A DNA stretch of 64,000 nucleotides, taken from assembly GCA_035222895.1 (NCBI GenBank), contig JAVYIG010006809.1, forward strand, positions 1 to 64,000, written 5' to 3'. The notes beneath the pieces are model-generated. The model was not told the DNA's origin and did not search any database. It saw nothing but the letters and a program-made list of their open reading frames with translations. Shown in pieces: positions 1 to 11,059 of this stretch (the first letter of the stretch is position 1; the number at the start of each line of letters is the position of its first letter). This stretch comes from Strongylocentrotus droebachiensis (taxonomy: Eukaryota; Echinodermata; Echinoidea; Camarodonta; Strongylocentrotidae). The position numbers and the translations under genes were made by a program.

Positions 1-293
1 GGGGGGTAATTGTCCTCGGGGGGTAATTGTCCTTGGGGGGGTAGTTGTCCTCGAGGGGTAGTTGTCCGGGGGGTAATTTTCCGGGGGGTAATTGGTCCTC
101 GGGGGGTAGTTGTCCTCGGGGGGTAATTCTCCGGGGGGTAATTTTCCGGGGGGTTATTGTCCTTGGGGGGTAGTTGTCCTCGGGGGGTTATTCTCCGGGG
201 GGTAATTTTCCGGGGGGTAATTGTCCTTCGGGGGTAGTTTTCCGGGGGGTAAATTTCCGGGGGGTGATTGCCCAGGGGGTAATTGTCCTAGAA
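1..293. repeat. G-rich minisatellite array (GGGGGGTAATTGTCC type), cut by window start
   Basis: Tandem 14-17-bp units of the form GGGGGGTAATTGTCCTC, mixed with shorter units CGGGGGGTAATTTTC. The order of unit variants at the right end (a GGTGATTGCCC unit, then CAGGGGGTAATTGTCCTA) recurs in arrays at 20768-21172 (opposite strand) and 22706-23111, so the right edge is a defined terminus. Runs of six G every 14-17 bp give strong G-quadruplex potential on this strand. Confidence 0.95.
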
Positions 294-1124
294 CCGGTAT
301 AACCATTGGCCCAAATACGCACATGATGACAATTAATTTCTTTCTCATTTTCAGCTGATGTAGTTGTTTTTAGATAAAGTTTGATTTCATTTGAATTTTA
401 CACTATTAACTATCTGTATTTTTAAAAAACTTTTCTTTAAAATGAAATACTATGTTTAATTGAAGCCGATTTTTATGATGTGATTATAAAAATCATAAAC
501 ATTACCATGAAGAAATAGAGATGCGCAGGGGCGGCGGAGCGTGAGGGGGTAAACAAAAATGGCACTTTCTGAAGAAGAAAAAAACACCTACAAAAGGTAA
601 CCTCAGATCGAAAAATATACAATTTGTAGACATTGGTAAGTTCACTTTCATTGAGATTTTGTTATCACGGAAGAATTCAATGTCTGTTTATCGCTTTACA
701 TGGTCAAAGACACTGATTAAGCATAATACTTTGCATTAGGATGTGATGGTCTGAATATATAACAACAACTAAGATTTGTGAGGTCGCAGTTCGAATAAGA
801 AATATCTTATAACGAGTTAAAATAATCCTGATCTGGTTTTAAGCACAATATAATCATAAAAGACTAAATAAAATGGCCTTTAACAATAAACACTATATCA
901 TCTTGAATTGCAAGTCAGCATGGTGAGTGAGCTTTGCGTGAAAATTAAAGACAAGATTTGCTCTTAGTCGCTTAAAATTAGGAGCACATTTTATAGTCCA
1001 AGGAAAAGGAAAATTGGTACTTGTTTGCATTTTAGAGGTATAGTATAGTAGGCGGAATATAATAAGTAACATTTCAAACTAACATTAGGCAGTTTTTTCA
1101 TCAAACTTCAAACAATGTGACCGG
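294..1124. other. Noncoding stretch upstream of TRIM-like unit A
   Basis: AT-rich sequence with no recognisable coding region or repeat. It separates the G-rich array from the conserved 5' region of unit A. The 64-codon minus-strand open frame entering from the array is discussed in the findings. Confidence 0.6.
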
Positions 1125-1468
1125 TTCACTTTAATGGTCATAACATTCAAGAAAAGCCATTGTTTCATGTCTGCGCAAAGTGTGTGCGTCTGCAATCGCG
1201 TAAAAGTTAAGAAGATACCTGTGTATTAAAGCGCAATCGCCAATGGTAAGTGCTAGTTCCGCGCAATTTAAGTTTGTTAGGACGTTTAACATGATTTTTA
1301 CATAGCATAAAGAGACATCGTTTTCAGAATACAGCCCCTAGTGTTAGTGTTTTAAGCTAATTGTACTAATTACCGTAATTCCGGTGTTGATGCTTGTCTC
1401 ATGATGTATTATGTATCCATTCTTATTCATTTATTGCAGCTACATCTTTCATCTTCACACTACACGCC
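1125..1468 (+). promoter_or_regulatory. Unit A 5' region: promoter-proximal sequence, noncoding exon 1 and short 5'UTR intron
   Basis: Positions 1130-1250 are clearly similar to 53850-53970 upstream of unit D, which marks them as conserved 5' sequence rather than random spacer. A consensus donor GTAAGT follows CAATG at 1246. A polypyrimidine tract and TTATTGCAG acceptor end at 1439, predicting an intron of 194 nt at 1246-1439, with exon 2 starting 29 nt before the ATG at 1469. Unit D has the same arrangement (donor GTAATT at 53965, acceptor AACAG at 54189). No TATA box was assigned. The splice model is inferred from consensus and paralogue conservation. Confidence 0.6.
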
Positions 1469-3130
1469 ATGGCGTCTAGGTTTCCTCCAGAAAACCGGGC
1501 TCAACTGAGACCTAGAAAAGGTCATGACATGAAGTGGTCATGTGACAAGCACGCTGAGCCAATCGCTTTTTACTGTAAAGAACACATCTTACCCGTCTGT
1601 GACCGATGTGCTATCAAAGAGCACTGTCAAAAACCGTGTGAGCTAGACGACATAGAGGATGTCATCTTGGAGACGAGGAGAAAGCTGGATGATAAACAGC
1701 ACGATATTGAGAAGACAAAGAAACAACTGAAAACTCTTGACTACAAGATAGAATCCACCGCTACTTTCTCAAGTAACCATTTTCAGATAGTCAACGATGA
1801 AGTTAAGTCAACACACAAAAACAATTCAGAGAGTGTGAATGATGATGATGAAAAGAAGATCCGTCTCATCAACGAGGAAGCGGATGAGGAAATTCGTATT
1901 ATCAACGAAAAGAGGGCCGGACGGATCAAAGCATACGAAGCTAAAAAAGAAAAGCAGCAGCTAATCATCGAAGAAAGCCAAGCCAAACTTATCTCAGAGA
2001 CAAAGGCAATCAGCGAAATGGTTTCCAAAAAGTTAAAAGATCTTAAAAGTAAGAATCAGCTTGCAATCGGCACATTGGATAACATTGACGCCAAGATCAA
2101 ACAAATCAAACAAGATGACAAAACGTTGGTGAATGAAGCTCCTCAAGTACTTGCATCCCTAGATGACAATCTGAGTTTGAATGTCCATCAAGATGTTAGT
2201 GACTGTCTTGACCTAATACAGCGTGAAGTTCAGAAAGTGAAGTTTGTCGAAGGTGAAGTGGGTGGGGAACACTACGGGAGAATTGATGGCCATATCGGTA
2301 AATGGGAGCTTGTCAAGTCAATTCACATTCCATCGATTGTTGATAAACCTTGGATGTTAGGTTTAACCAGTGATGATGAGATCTATGTGTGGGACTTAGC
2401 TAATCATGACACGTATGTTGCAAATATCAGCAGTGAACAAACCGAAAAAGTCAATGAAGGAGGTAGTCACGGTGTTATTTCAACATGCGCCTCCATAGAC
2501 AGCAACGTAATAGTATGTGGTAAGAGAAGATGGGACTGCGCGGGTAACAGCTTGGATGAATGCATCAATCTCTATGACAGACAATGGAAAGTGGTTAGAG
2601 ACATCAGTATACCGAGGAATAACTGTGATACTGCATGGGTGCACGTTGATGTTGACAGGGATGGGATGATCCTCGCTGCTCAGAGAGATCAGTCTAATAT
2701 CTATGTCATCAACCCTGCTGATGGTAAGATAGTAAACACTATTACGATGCAGGGCAAGGTGGTGGGGGGTGAGATACGAGCCGTGTCATCAGGTGATATC
2801 GTTATGCTGACAGGTAAACGTGAATTCACTGTTATCTCACGATCAGGAGAAGAGAAGTCTGTCATACACTGTGATGAGTGGTTCAATGCACAGTGTAGCG
2901 TTGACAAACTGACAGACACACTCTACATCACATACTGGGATAGAGAGCGTACTATATCCGCAGTTGATCAGGTGTCATGTGATGGCATCATCCAGGCAAA
3001 GAGGATCGTGGAATACGAGTTATCAGACCGACTTCGGTACGTTAACCCATGCTTCGTAACTCCGACTGGTAACCTTGTAGCTTGTGACGGAGACAAGCTT
3101 TGTGTGTACAAGAAGAGATTCATTGTATAA
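1469..3130 (+). CDS. TRIM-like B-box / coiled-coil / beta-propeller protein, copy A
   Basis: Intact 553-aa protein from ATG 1469. The open frame extends 25 codons further upstream, but those codons cross the predicted acceptor at 1439; the MASRF start is shared with copy D. Residues 20-60 form a B-box zinc finger with ligands C25, H28, C36, H39, C44, C47, H52 and C57. Residues about 62-245 are a charged coiled coil. Residues about 285-553 form an NHL-like beta-propeller with repeated D-x-D-x-D-G-x-I-type strands (DVDRDGMILAA, TPTGNLVAC) and end VYKKRFIV. There is no RING, so ubiquitin-ligase activity is not supported. Known relatives are TRIM2/3/71-like proteins of invertebrates; a scaffold, RNA-binding or immune role is only inference. 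AATAAA lies at 3501-3506. Confidence 0.9.
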   Translation: MASRFPPENRAQLRPRKGHDMKWSCDKHAEPIAFYCKEHILPVCDRCAIKEHCQKPCELDDIEDVILETRRKLDDKQHDIEKTKKQLKTLDYKIESTATFSSNHFQIVNDEVKSTHKNNSESVNDDDEKKIRLINEEADEEIRIINEKRAGRIKAYEAKKEKQQLIIEESQAKLISETKAISEMVSKKLKDLKSKNQLAIGTLDNIDAKIKQIKQDDKTLVNEAPQVLASLDDNLSLNVHQDVSDCLDLIQREVQKVKFVEGEVGGEHYGRIDGHIGKWELVKSIHIPSIVDKPWMLGLTSDDEIYVWDLANHDTYVANISSEQTEKVNEGGSHGVISTCASIDSNVIVCGKRRWDCAGNSLDECINLYDRQWKVVRDISIPRNNCDTAWVHVDVDRDGMILAAQRDQSNIYVINPADGKIVNTITMQGKVVGGEIRAVSSGDIVMLTGKREFTVISRSGEEKSVIHCDEWFNAQCSVDKLTDTLYITYWDRERTISAVDQVSCDGIIQAKRIVEYELSDRLRYVNPCFVTPTGNLVACDGDKLCVYKKRFIV

Positions 3131-5600
3131 GTCATCTGAATGAATAGATGGAATTCCTCATACTGCACGACAAATTACACTCAACGGAATATAGGATTAT
3201 TCGATTGTTCATATAAGTCAGTTGAAAATGCTTCCCCCCCCCCCATATTAAATCCCTTTGTTTTGGTTTAACTGTATGTTACTTAGAAATCCTGGTGACT
3301 TTAAAAAAGTTGTTTACACCATACCCGTAATGAAATCAGTTTTCATCTTTCAATAATTACATAATACTTTATTTCTTAATTTGATAATGGAAACTCGAAT
3401 AACAGTAAGTTATAAATGGGAGACAAAATTGTTGAAGTAAACCGGGTGAACTATATCTTGTGTATGTTTATAATCTTAAAATACGGTTTATTTTGATGTT
3501 AATAAAATGTTTCTTGAACCTTTGATTTGAACCAATATTCCATGTATGGGATAAAAATGAAACACGGAGTTAGAAATGAATACTCATTCTATTAGAAAAA
3601 GACAACAATACATGTAGTCCCTTCCAGTGGTGCAACATATTTGTTTAGATCTATACGAAGTCTCAAAAGGCTTAGCCACTTTGAAACAGTGTGGAAATTT
3701 ATTTTCTTTGTTTAAAAACAGAAAAGCTCGATATCGATAAAAAATTAGTCGCAATAAGATTTGGCGATTTTTTTCCATTTCCAAAGTCATCGCGAGATTT
3801 CAAGAGGGATTTTGGAGGGCATATGTTATTATAATATCAATGACGTGTACATTTAGCTGAAACTTGGAGGGTTACCCAATCTGTTGAAGTTGTCTGTTCA
3901 AGACTACACCAATAGTCCTTTTCAGGACTACACACCCTCAAGAAAGACTACCAAGAGTCATTTTCAGGACTACACACCCTCAAGAAAGACTACCAAGAGT
4001 CAATTTCAGGACTCCTCAATCCTCCCTCTCTCTCACATGGTGCACCCACAAGCCTACTGTATATTGTGTCGATAAGTTCATGAAAAGAGAAATTGAATTC
4101 ACAATATTGATTTATTATTGATTCTTCTTATTGTTTTTCCTTTTATTGCGTTAATATTATAAATCCATGTGAGTTCATAGTTCATTGCTGTATGTACTTA
4201 CACAGATAAAAGAACAGGTGATTCAGTAAACCTCATAATCTCTTGCATCTATATCAAATCGCACCTTAGTATAAATTGTTTATGTTATTTGTTTGTTTAC
4301 CACTGTCAATGTTTGATCCGGTTTCTCGGTTTCTACTTTTCTCTTCCACACTAATATCCTAATAAGTTGTACATACAAGTAAACTTCTTTTTAAAAATAT
4401 CCTTATCCATAATATTGTCCCTGTTCCAAGTATATTTTAAATAAAATCAAATAATCATTAATGTGTGGAGTATCTATGTGTTCATATTATCTTATTTTCT
4501 GTCATTTCTACATATGATATGCTATTTAACGTTATACTCAACTATTCTATTTGTTATGAATGTAAAATTTGCAAAATTATACAACATTATATGTATGTTG
4601 CAACGTATGATTTTTTTTAAAAAGATATATGCCATTTTAAAATGAATGAAAGTAGATTTTGTGGGATATGAAAGGAAAAATGTATTCCATTCGTTACATT
4701 AAACGTATACACATATATCTAAATCTATTCCTAAACATATTTAACGTGTAACAAGTGCGCGTAGACGAGCTTTATAATGTTAAAAAAATAAAAAATAAAA
4801 AATAAAAATTATAGATGATAAAGAGGAAACTAGTTACGGAATTTGGCCTTTAAACAAATATTTCCTTTGCAGGCTTTGTCAGACTCTTTCAATTTCATTT
4901 AAATATGATTGCGTTTCTTTAGTCGAAACTAAACATAGTAATAATGTTTATTTTGTTAATCTTTATTCCGGTATCTGACAAGTAGTTTGGTAATCATTTT
5001 TCTGGAATTTCTTTATTGTTACATATTTGCTAACTTATTGATTTTCTAGGTATATTTTGTTTTCAAGACGTTTAGTAAAATAGCTTCTGAGAAACTTATA
5101 CTTCAATTAGCTTTGCTTCTAGTTAGTTCCTCTTTTCCCATTCCATTACTAGTATATTTCTCTTGTTTCATCGTATATTGTTTTTAATATACGTATACTT
5201 AAATGCAAATAACATTGCAATTTCATTGTATTATGTTTTGAATGAGATATCAAATCATTTGATCTTGAAGGGAAAAAATCTTGATTAGCTTGGTATTTAG
5301 TTTGTTTTGTTCAATTTCATATTGGTATTTGACGAGTAATTTGGTAGTCATGTAAATTGTGTTCATTTTCATTCTTGTATGCCTGTCACATTTACAAATA
5401 AAATCTTGATGTTGCCTTTCATTTCATCAGCTCAATAAATTAAAAAGAAAAAGTAATTAAGATCTCCAATCAGTATTATAAATCATTTCAGAATGACTTG
5501 TTAAATCAACGAATAAACAAAATATAATGTTGCAAGTAGTACAAATTAAGCAAGCATTAAGCTTAGTTCTTATTGGGTTCAGTGATATAAGCAAGACAAA
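3131..5600 (+). other. Unit A 3'UTR and conserved 3' flank
   Basis: No second gene is seen. The stretch is the downstream half of the duplicated TRIM-like unit. Landmarks shared with units B, C and D include the sequence straight after the stop (TAAGTCAT), the block AAGTCATCGCGAGATTTCAA near 3786, and the block starting GATTCAGTAAACC near 4220. The last is A-type and is shared with unit C but not with B or D. Candidate poly(A) signal AATAAA is at 3501-3506. Confidence 0.7.
3919..4016. repeat. 42-bp tandem duplication in the unit A 3' flank
   Basis: Two near-identical 42-bp copies (3919-3960 and 3961-4002) plus the beginning of a third, built around TTTTCAGGACTACACACC. They lie in a segment of about 180 bp present only in unit A, between motifs that are adjacent in units B and D. 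The same unit length as the large array at 42830 is probably coincidence, as the sequences are unrelated. Confidence 0.85.
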
Positions 5601-5614
5601 TTAGATAGTGTAGA

Positions 5615-5802
5615 TATAGATGGAGAGAGAGAGACAGAAAAAGAGAGAGAAGAGGAAAATTGGGGAGACCCCAGAAAGAAACAAGATTCCGAAATCATGA
5701 GAACAAACAGAAAACTAGACCTTTGATTGTGCCTTAGAAACATGAGCGTTATTACAGAAGTATCGTGTATGCAAGACAAATTAGATCATGTAGAAAGAGA
5801 TT

Positions 5803-5846
<44 letters not shown>

Positions 5847-5995
5847 ATAGAGAGAGAGAGATAGAGAAACAGATAAAGAGAGAGAGAAAATAGAGAGAGA
5901 GAGCACGAAATAGAGAGAGAGAGAGAGACAGAGAGAGAGAAAATAGAGACAGAGAGCACGAAATAGAGAGACGGAGACAGAGAGAGAGAGGTAGG
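5615..5995. repeat. GA-rich microsatellite, 3' end of unit A
   Basis: Imperfect (GA)n/(GAGAGATA)n purine tract on the + strand. An equivalent GA tract closes each TRIM-like unit (18952-19022, 29972-30008, 40780-40830 and 57180-57360). It is followed by the shared motif with TTATTCAACATCCTCATTTT. Minus-strand Ser/Leu-rich open frames here are artefacts. Confidence 0.95.
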
Positions 5996-6285
5996 GAGGG
6001 AAAGTGATTATGATTATTCAACATCCTCATTTTTAGAGGAGAGGGGTAAGCTAGCCTACCGTCTTATGCAAAGCATTTTCGCGGTTGAAATCGAGTCTCA
6101 AGTGATGATATTGTAAATAATAGACTCTTTATGATGTAAAGCTCCCTCGAAAGACTGATATTACTTTAGCTTTACAAAATGTTTCTCGACTACAATGGAC
6201 ACATTTTCTATTTCCGTATGGAAATTATATATCAGAGTTGCATATTCCGAGATTTTCATGGTTGCAGCTGCCATGGAATGGCCTA

Positions 6286-6832
6286 ATAGGCTAGGAATAT
6301 TGTGTCTTTTTTTAGGTAAACGTCAAACAAATTGCAATAAAATATTTTTCACTGCAATGCATTTTAGTAAGGTCCCTAAAATGACATACTAAAAGTCCAA
6401 AAAAATCCAAGTAGTGGAAGTGTCCCTAATTTGCATAAATCCAATATGGCCGCTATTTCGAGGATTTTCACATATATTTTATCATATTTGTCAGCTTGTA
6501 TAGGCTGTTGTGGCACTAAAGGAGTAGGAAAAGTGATCTGCTGTACATTTTGTATCAACTAAAATACCCATATACTACAGGTACATCACACATCTGAAAC
6601 AAATCCCCCACACACCCACACCCACACAATCCAATATGTAATTTATGCTCAATTTATCACCTCAGCAGATGATGTTATTTCATTATGCACTAGACAAATA
6701 TCATGTCATTTTAATTATATTGAAAAAAACTAAAATAAAAATATTCAGAAAAACTGGCCCTTATGAGTATCCGAACAAACACAAGAGCTGTTGGTAGGGC
6801 TATTAGGGGTACAACCTGTACCTTACATTATC
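6286..6832 (+). repeat. Left terminal inverted repeat of the 4.6-kb element
   Basis: Reads as the reverse complement of 10322-10861 with scattered substitutions and small indels, including the stretches GGGACACTTCCACTACTTGG (read inverted) and GTGATGTACCTGTAGTATAT (read inverted). Both arms carry a C- or G-rich run at the corresponding place (CCCACACACCCAC here, an 11-plus G run on the right). Confidence 0.85.
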
Positions 6833-7550
6833 CTCATGGTCATTGGAATTAGAAGTTGTTCTCAGTGCAACAGTTTACTTAATTTTAAAGATCTGACAAA
6901 TAGAAGCATACATTGTATGCTAATGGCTCATCACAGTATATTGTCCATATGACTGCGGTATTTGTACTCTCAAGTCACTATTTTTGTCAAATATTCAACT
7001 AAGTTAGACTCGTAAGCTTTTATTATGTGATATCCATGATGCCTTATTCATAGTCATTCATTGCAAAACTTTAAAGTAGAACACCCAATAATAGTTTCAT
7101 TATACATGTAATATCAATGGAAAGCTTATAATGTGCAGAATACAATACATTTTTGTAATTAAGATATCAGAATCAACTAAGGCACAAAAACCAATCAAAT
7201 GTTGTAACTACACCCCCCCCCCCCCCTTTTCCTCTAAGGTCATTCAGAGGTTAACTTAAGCCTGTAATTCATGATGCCACAGAATGTACAGCTTTCTTGA
7301 TCGCCGATACATGCAGTGCTACAAAAGGCAAGCCTACATCTGAGCCTAGTTACATCAATAGGAAGGGGGCTTTAGTTGTTGCTGTGGTACTGGTTGTGCT
7401 ATTACTGTAGTTGTAGTAGACATATGCATTAAAAGACTTGGTCGCAAAATGTGTCTGGAAGACTTGCGCATGTCAATGATCTTCCCGCAGTTGATACAGT
7501 ATACCATTAACTATGCATGGTGAACTTTAAAACTAAAAAAACAAATACCA

Positions 7551-9720
7551 ATGGTATACTCTGTGAGCACAAGCACTTCCAAAAAGGCTAAAACTGGCCG
7601 ACCTAAACTAAAAGCAGTTAAGTCCCTTGAGGAAAATGATGAGGAACAAACAACAGTAGTTGATTTTGTTACTAAGATGCAAGAGTATTTTCTGGATACA
7701 GATCTTGATGCCGACAGTGGGGTATACATGAAAAAGAAAATACAGGGGCACTTCGGTGAGAGGATTGTATAACTGAACTGAAAGGAAAGCATGATGTGAC
7801 GTCAAGATATTAACAGAAAATTACAAGTGACGCATTTCCCTGCAACTGCTATTAAGGAACATGTTTGTTGGCCAAAAGGTAGATTGTGATGCTGGCATCT
7901 ATTGGGCAAGCCATAATGCACGCAATACGTACAAGGGTTCTTCATGCTCCTCTTCAGCTTGGATTACAAATGCATCATCAATTCTCATCTCGCAATGCTT
8001 CTAATGCTCTTATCCGGTGGTTAAGAAATATGAAAGAAGTGCGGCAATTTCTCAAGAGTGCATTTAGTATCTTGCAAATAATATCGACCCTCCTGATGGA
8101 TCAGGTACTTTCCACAGATGGGCACATTGCTACCCAAAGCCAGGGATAAAGTACTGTAAGCCTGTACCGTTTATCTAGATAAACGGTATCCGCTGAGGAC
8201 TTTGCTACTGTTGGACGTATCAACATTGAATACTTAAAGGCAGCTACAACTGTACAACCTCTGGTTTACCAGCCGATTATGAATCGGAGACCAGAAGATC
8301 CAACATTTGACCTTGATGTGTTGTTGAAGACATCTTTACTACTGCGGTCCCCAAGGCCTTCAAAGGTCCGGAACGATACAGATAATAAAAGCAACGGCAA
8401 GTAGATCAGTCATCTTCTTTGTTTCTCCCCATGATTGACATGAGTCCTAGTTATAATAATACTATACAATCGTTTTGACGTTTGATAAGCTGCTATAGTG
8501 GAAGGCGCTCACAATAATCAGGAGCCAGCCAAGTGACAGTGACTTGAAGCAGATCGTTCTTCAGGGCATTTGATGACAGGCTCAGGACCCCATGAACTTC
8601 TTGAAGTATAGTGTATGCCCTATATGCTGGGTGGAAAGGCGATTTCTAGAGCTGCATGTGCGTGGCCATTTACTCGTTGATGCTGCTCTAAATACCATGC
8701 TGATACCAGACTTGTATAATGTACATCTGCAACGAGTACAAACAACCTCCGGAAGCTCCTATAGTGATCACTATAGAATTTCCAGAGGCTGTTCAGCACC
8801 CAGGTACTCCATGTGGAGTAGCTAATTTCGCAGAGCAGCCCACTTAAGTTCTCTCTTGAACAACTACTAATTAACGGACAGCATCTTCCTGATCTTCATT
8901 GTGATGTAGCAATTGAGGAAGAGCAGATCCTGGAATTAATTGTGATGCAACAGAAGTTCAAAGCAACAGTTCTTGTCGATGATGACACAAACCTTCTCAT
9001 CTTGCTGATCTTCTACGCTGATCTGAATGCAAAGGACTTCTTTTTTTGCACCTGAGCCAAATTAAGGCAACTCCAAGAAGAACCGAACATGGAATATCAA
9101 ACAGCTAAAGGAAACTCTAGGAGGTAGTGTGTGTGACTACTTTCTCTTTGTCGTGTGCTTCTGGACTGCGACACAACGTCTCGTATATTTGGACTAGGGA
9201 AAGGCGCAGCACTGAAGAAAATCATGAAGAATGACGACTTCTGTGAGCTTGCCATGGCATTTAGTCAGCCGGCATCATACCTGAAGGAGGCCATTATTCC
9301 AACTGGAGAGAAGGCACTTGTATGCCTGTATGGTGGTGACTCAATAGAATATTGCGTAAAGGTATCACCAATCTTGTCTGCCTTAGAAGCAAAGACTTTG
9401 AAACCAACTTCAGCAGCAGGAAATTTCCACAGTCTGCGTGTGTACTATCAGATATTAGAATGGAAAGGAATGGCAGACAGCCGACATCGGGAAACTAAGT
9501 TGGCATGTCATGGATGGGAAGTATCTTCCCAATAAAAACTGATAAAACACCAGCATCCGCATAACACTTTAAGGTCATCAGATGTGGATACAAGAAAGAT
9601 TGTGCAGCCAAGAAATGCACGTGCCGGAAGTATATGGCCTCCAATGTTCAACAGCCTGCACTGATTGTCATGGCACTAGTTGTAGCAACTCACCACCATT
9701 ATAGGCCTACCTAGAACTTG
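7551..9720 (+). pseudogene. Decayed gene of the 4.6-kb element: uncharacterised invertebrate family with PIN-like core and Cys-rich tail
   Basis: Open pieces in shifting frames line up in one order. 7551-7830 carries YMKKKIQGHFGERIV followed by a continuation ITELKGKHDV. 7886-8149 carries IGQAIMHAIRTRVLHAPLQ and a following LHHHFSSR-like segment. About 8965-9050 reads VLVDDDTNLLILLIFYADLN. 9150-9535 carries DCDTTSRIFGLGKG, EKALVCLYGGDS and PTSAAGNFHSLRVYYQ. About 9570-9690 carries a Cys-rich tail (CGYKKDC, KKCTCRK, CTDCHGTSC in two frames). From memory this order matches a large uncharacterised protein family repeated in many invertebrate genomes. The paired acidic motifs resemble a PIN/FEN-like nuclease fold, which is inference. 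Many stops and frameshifts make the copy dead. Confidence 0.6.
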
Positions 9721-10321
9721 ATGATACTACTGATCAGCATGCCACATAAATGTTTGTTTGTTGGAGACTACCAACTCTAATCAAATTAAAATGTGTATAC
9801 TTAACTGTAGGCCTCATGACCTGCATCCTGTAATAACAACTGCACTGGGATTGTAAACCAACATAGACATAGCTGCTCTGAAATGCATTGTAAGGTGAGA
9901 ATCAACACAACATTGATTAACCCACTTTAAAAAAAATGTATGTGTATATATGCAAATTAAAAAAACCTTATTATGAAACATTTGAAATATAAATATATCT
10001 GTACAACATATATAAGTGTTGTCACAATTAGTCTGAATGTAACATAAGACAAAAAAATATCATTATAATAAATTCTCTAACAAAAATGTTTAATTTAGCA
10101 GCCATTTTGAATTTAAGCAAATTAAAACACTCAACCGGGCATATGAAACCTTATGCAAACAAACAAATTCATGGAAATAACATTTTAGACATTCAAAGTA
10201 CACTAAAAGTGTGCTAAAAGATATGTATCGGTGAATATTTTGACCAAATCTAGGAGAAAACCCTAGAATTGGGCGGCCATTGTGGATTTATGGAAATTAG
10301 ACACAATTAATCCACTACAAC

Positions 10322-10861
10322 GGATAATGTAAGGTACAGGCTGTACTCCTATAAACATAACCCTATAACAGCTCTTGTGTTTGCACGAATACTCATAAGG
10401 GCCAGTTTTTCGCAACTGATAGTTTTGTTTTAGTTTTTTCAATATAAAATGACATGATATTATTTTGTCTAGTGCATAATGAAATAACATCATCTGCTAA
10501 GGTAATATATTACATGTTGGATTGTTGTGGGTGTGGGTGTGCGGGGGGGGGGGGATGTTTCAGGTGTGTGATGTACCTGTAGTATATGGGTATTTTAGTT
10601 GATACAAAATGTACAGCAGATCACTTTCCTACTCCTTTAGTGCCACAGACAGCCTATACAAGTTGACAAATATGACAAAATCTATGTGAAAATCCTCGAA
10701 ATAGCGGCCATATTGGATTTATGCAAATTAGGGACACTTCCACTACTTGGATTTTTTTGGACTTTTAGTATGTCATTTTGGGGACCTTACTATTAATGCA
10801 TTGCAGTGAAAAATATTTGATTGCAATTGTTTGACCTCAAAACACAATATTCCTAGCCTAT
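10322..10861 (+). repeat. Right terminal inverted repeat of the 4.6-kb element
   Basis: Inverted partner of 6286-6832. It ends TATTCCTAGCCTAT next to the resumed MITE sequence starting AAGGCGCTATTTG. Contains a poly-G run at about 10543-10553. Confidence 0.85.
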
Positions 10862-11059
10862 AAGGCGCTATTTGAAATATTTGAAATTTACCGGGAGCAC
10901 CGGCAAATTTTGTTTTATTCAATTTCTCGAAAGCAGAACTGTTTTAGGGGCTAAGTTTTCTAGTGCTTATATTACATCCACAGGGGCATCCAAATATATT
11001 TTAAAGATTTACTATCCATCCAATTTTCAAAATTTCCCAAAATGTTGCATTATCTTTAA

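Larger units (their letters stand above)
6286..10861 (+). mobile_element. 4.6-kb DNA element with long terminal inverted repeats
   Basis: The ends are long inverted repeats starting ATAGGCTAGGAATATTGTG on the left and its complement on the right; they align over about 540 bp (6286-6832 against 10322-10861). The insertion interrupts a MITE whose intact paralogue lies at 52720-53221, which independently fixes both borders to within a few bases. The interior (7500-9720) carries a decayed gene on the + strand. A subterminal motif GCGGCCATATTGGATTTATG recurs at about 6446 (inverted), 10098, 10271 and 10706. The target duplication is short and AT-rich (2-4 bp) and could not be resolved. Superfamily not assigned. 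Confidence 0.8.
6070..11059. mobile_element. TTAA-type MITE, split by the 6286-10861 insertion
   Basis: Segments 6076-6285 and 10862-11059 together match, in reverse orientation, the uninterrupted copy at 52720-53221. The right end carries the same terminal repeat, ending in TTAA at 11056-11059. The left terminus is decayed and no longer recognisable. This gives a natural filled-site/empty-site pair for the inserted element. TTAA target sites are used by piggyBac and Kolobok transposons; the AGG-starting termini are inferred to be more Kolobok-like. Confidence 0.7.

Noticed and set aside
1394-1468. 25-codon N-terminal extension of copy A
   Set aside because: Crosses a strong predicted splice acceptor at 1439; copy D has no such extension and starts at the equivalent ATG.
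9155-9535. Stand-alone 126-aa gene
   Set aside because: It is the best-preserved piece of a longer decayed gene in the 4.6-kb element; frameshifts lie on both sides.
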